A stretch of DNA of 64,000 nt from Acidimicrobiales bacterium (GTDB lineage: Bacteria > Actinomycetota > Acidimicrobiia > Acidimicrobiales > MedAcidi-G1): the NCBI GenBank assembly GCA_029242745.1, contig JAQWTI010000039.1, forward strand, positions 1 through 64,000. Reading direction: 5' to 3'. Both the position numbers and the translations under genes were made by a program. Below are positions 63,194-64,000 of this stretch, one piece after another (the first letter of the stretch is position 1; each line of letters begins with the position of its first letter). The notes under the pieces were generated by a model. It worked only from the letters and a program-made list of their open reading frames with translations. It did no database searches and had not been told where the DNA came from.

Positions 63194-64000
63194 TCAGGTG
63201 CCGGCTTCGAGCGCTTCAAGCAGGTGGAGGGCAATGTCGCCTACCTTCACCTCGGACTCATCAACACCTTCGCCTTTGACCCCGTCGTCGATCATGATGT
63301 AGCAGAATGGGCAGGCTGTGGCGATGCGTCCCGCTCCGGTAGCTAACAATTCCTGAGAGCGTTCGACGTTGATGTTCTTGCCGATGTTTTCTTCCATCCA
63401 CATCCGCCCGCCGCCTGCACCGCAGCACATGCCGTTGGTCCCCTGCCGTTCGGCTTCCACCAAGTCGATTCCGGCCAGGCTGCCGATGACGTTACGGGGC
63501 GCCGAGTAAACGTCATTGTGACGACCCAGGTAGCAAGAATCGTGGTACACGACCCGCTCATCGAGTCGGGCATTGCTCATATCGAGTTTTCCTTCTGCGA
63601 TCAACCACTCCAAGAGTTGGCTGTGGTGGACCACCTCATAGTGCCCACCCATCTGGGGGTACTCGTTGGCCAGCGTGTTAAAGCAGTGTGGACACTGGGT
63701 CACGATCTTTTTGACTCCCATGCCATCTAGCGTTTCGATATTCTGTGTTGCCAGCATCTGGAAGATGTATTCGTTGCCCGAACGACGTGCTGGGTCACCG
63801 GTACACATCTCTGATGGGCCCAGAATTGAGAATGACACACCGGCCCGCTGCATCAGTTTGGCCATAGCGCGAGAGACTTTTTTGTTCTTGTCGTCGAACG
63901 ACCCGGCGCAACCCACCCAGTAGAGGTACTCGGCTTCGAACGGGTCACCACCGTCGAGTACCTCAATTCCTTCTATGTCGCCTACCCAGTCAGCCCGTTC
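63194..64000 (-). CDS. CCG-domain iron-sulfur protein, heterodisulfide-reductase-like (5' end beyond window)
   Basis: At least 268 residues, open at the window edge. Two cysteine-rich (CCG) domains are seen: one with YWVGCAGSFD and VTQCPHCFNTLANEYP, the second with VVYHDSCYLGRHND, GMCCGAGGGRMWME and ATACPFCYIMIDDGV. Such domains bind a non-cubane [4Fe-4S] cluster in HdrB and appear in electron-transfer proteins joined to a ferredoxin domain and an NrfD/DsrM-type membrane part, likely upstream. Partner and donor cannot be told here. It converges on dcd. Confidence 0.88.
   Translation of the reverse strand, partial: ERADWVGDIEGIEVLDGGDPFEAEYLYWVGCAGSFDDKNKKVSRAMAKLMQRAGVSFSILGPSEMCTGDPARRSGNEYIFQMLATQNIETLDGMGVKKIVTQCPHCFNTLANEYPQMGGHYEVVHHSQLLEWLIAEGKLDMSNARLDERVVYHDSCYLGRHNDVYSAPRNVIGSLAGIDLVEAERQGTNGMCCGAGGGRMWMEENIGKNINVERSQELLATGAGRIATACPFCYIMIDDGVKGEGVDESEVKVGDIALHLLEALEAGT

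Overview
The window looks like chromosome from an actinobacterium, most likely an uncultured, probably marine, member of the Acidimicrobiia. That placement is inference. It rests on actinobacterial hallmarks seen here: CrgA next to PabA and a PASTA kinase, a tiny acyl-CoA carboxylase epsilon subunit after the beta subunit, an F420-type LLM oxidoreductase, aspartate kinase with an internal beta-subunit start, a bifunctional-type Dcd, and a dnaX-recR-lysC-asd block. Base composition by eye is moderately GC-rich. I see no integrase, transposase, phage module or CRISPR array. Four complete tRNAs (Leu-CAG, Ala-TGC, Ser-CGA, Ser-GGA), a probable tRNA-Ser 3' end at the left edge and an SRP RNA are present.

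Layout. 1-6 kb: pheA facing larB-larC, then an MBL hydrolase, an AcuI-type reductase and an LLM oxidoreductase. 6-10.3 kb: PP2C phosphatase, PASTA kinase, pabA and crgA, a compact signalling and cell-division block. 10.4-16.5 kb: DoxX, HDAC-like deacetylase, YjbR, tRNA-Ala, an orphan adenine methyltransferase, and xseA-xseB with a degenerate glutamate-dehydrogenase-like gene. 16.8-37 kb is the accessory, catabolic part: a dimethylglycine-dehydrogenase-like flavoprotein, class III aminotransferase, Pta-like protein, exporter, TetR, a cytoplasmic-type molybdoenzyme with a fused FeS/NrfD subunit, TetR, two tandem amidohydrolases, two SDRs, a UGSC pair, TetR and a lipoprotein binding protein. 37-50.6 kb: tRNA-Ser, tadA, SRP RNA, tRNA-Ser, dnaX, recR, an AT-rich gap with DnaA-box-like sites, methylmalonyl-CoA epimerase, a 5'-3' exonuclease, LOG, carboxylase beta and epsilon, aat, cyclophilin, lysC, two lipoproteins and asd. 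50.6-64 kb: mixed housekeeping and accessory genes, including metB-cbs, an FGly-type hydrolase, an alkylsulfatase-like protein, a frameshifted repeat protein, a PhnZ-like HD protein, dcd and a CCG-domain FeS protein cut by the window end.

Main find. On the minus strand at 33600-33055 an in-frame TGA (33315-33313) splits what reads as one 181-residue protein. The TGA is followed directly by Gly-Ser-Cys, the signature of the UGSC (seleno)protein family. Twelve bases after the TGA starts a perfect 7-bp hairpin with a GTG loop that fits bacterial SECIS rules. Two conventional ORF calls would hide it. The gene is translationally coupled to an upstream partner gene and followed after 3 bases by an SDR. 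The three genes form a unit divergent from a TetR gene, with overlapping palindromes between them.

How genes may work together (inference). The FeS/NrfD plus molybdoenzyme pair resembles a cytoplasmic SoeABC-type complex. An aminotransferase and Pta-like gene nearby would suit sulfonate use, but no Xsc gene is seen. Epimerase and carboxylase genes suggest propionyl-CoA handling, and AcuI would feed the same pool.
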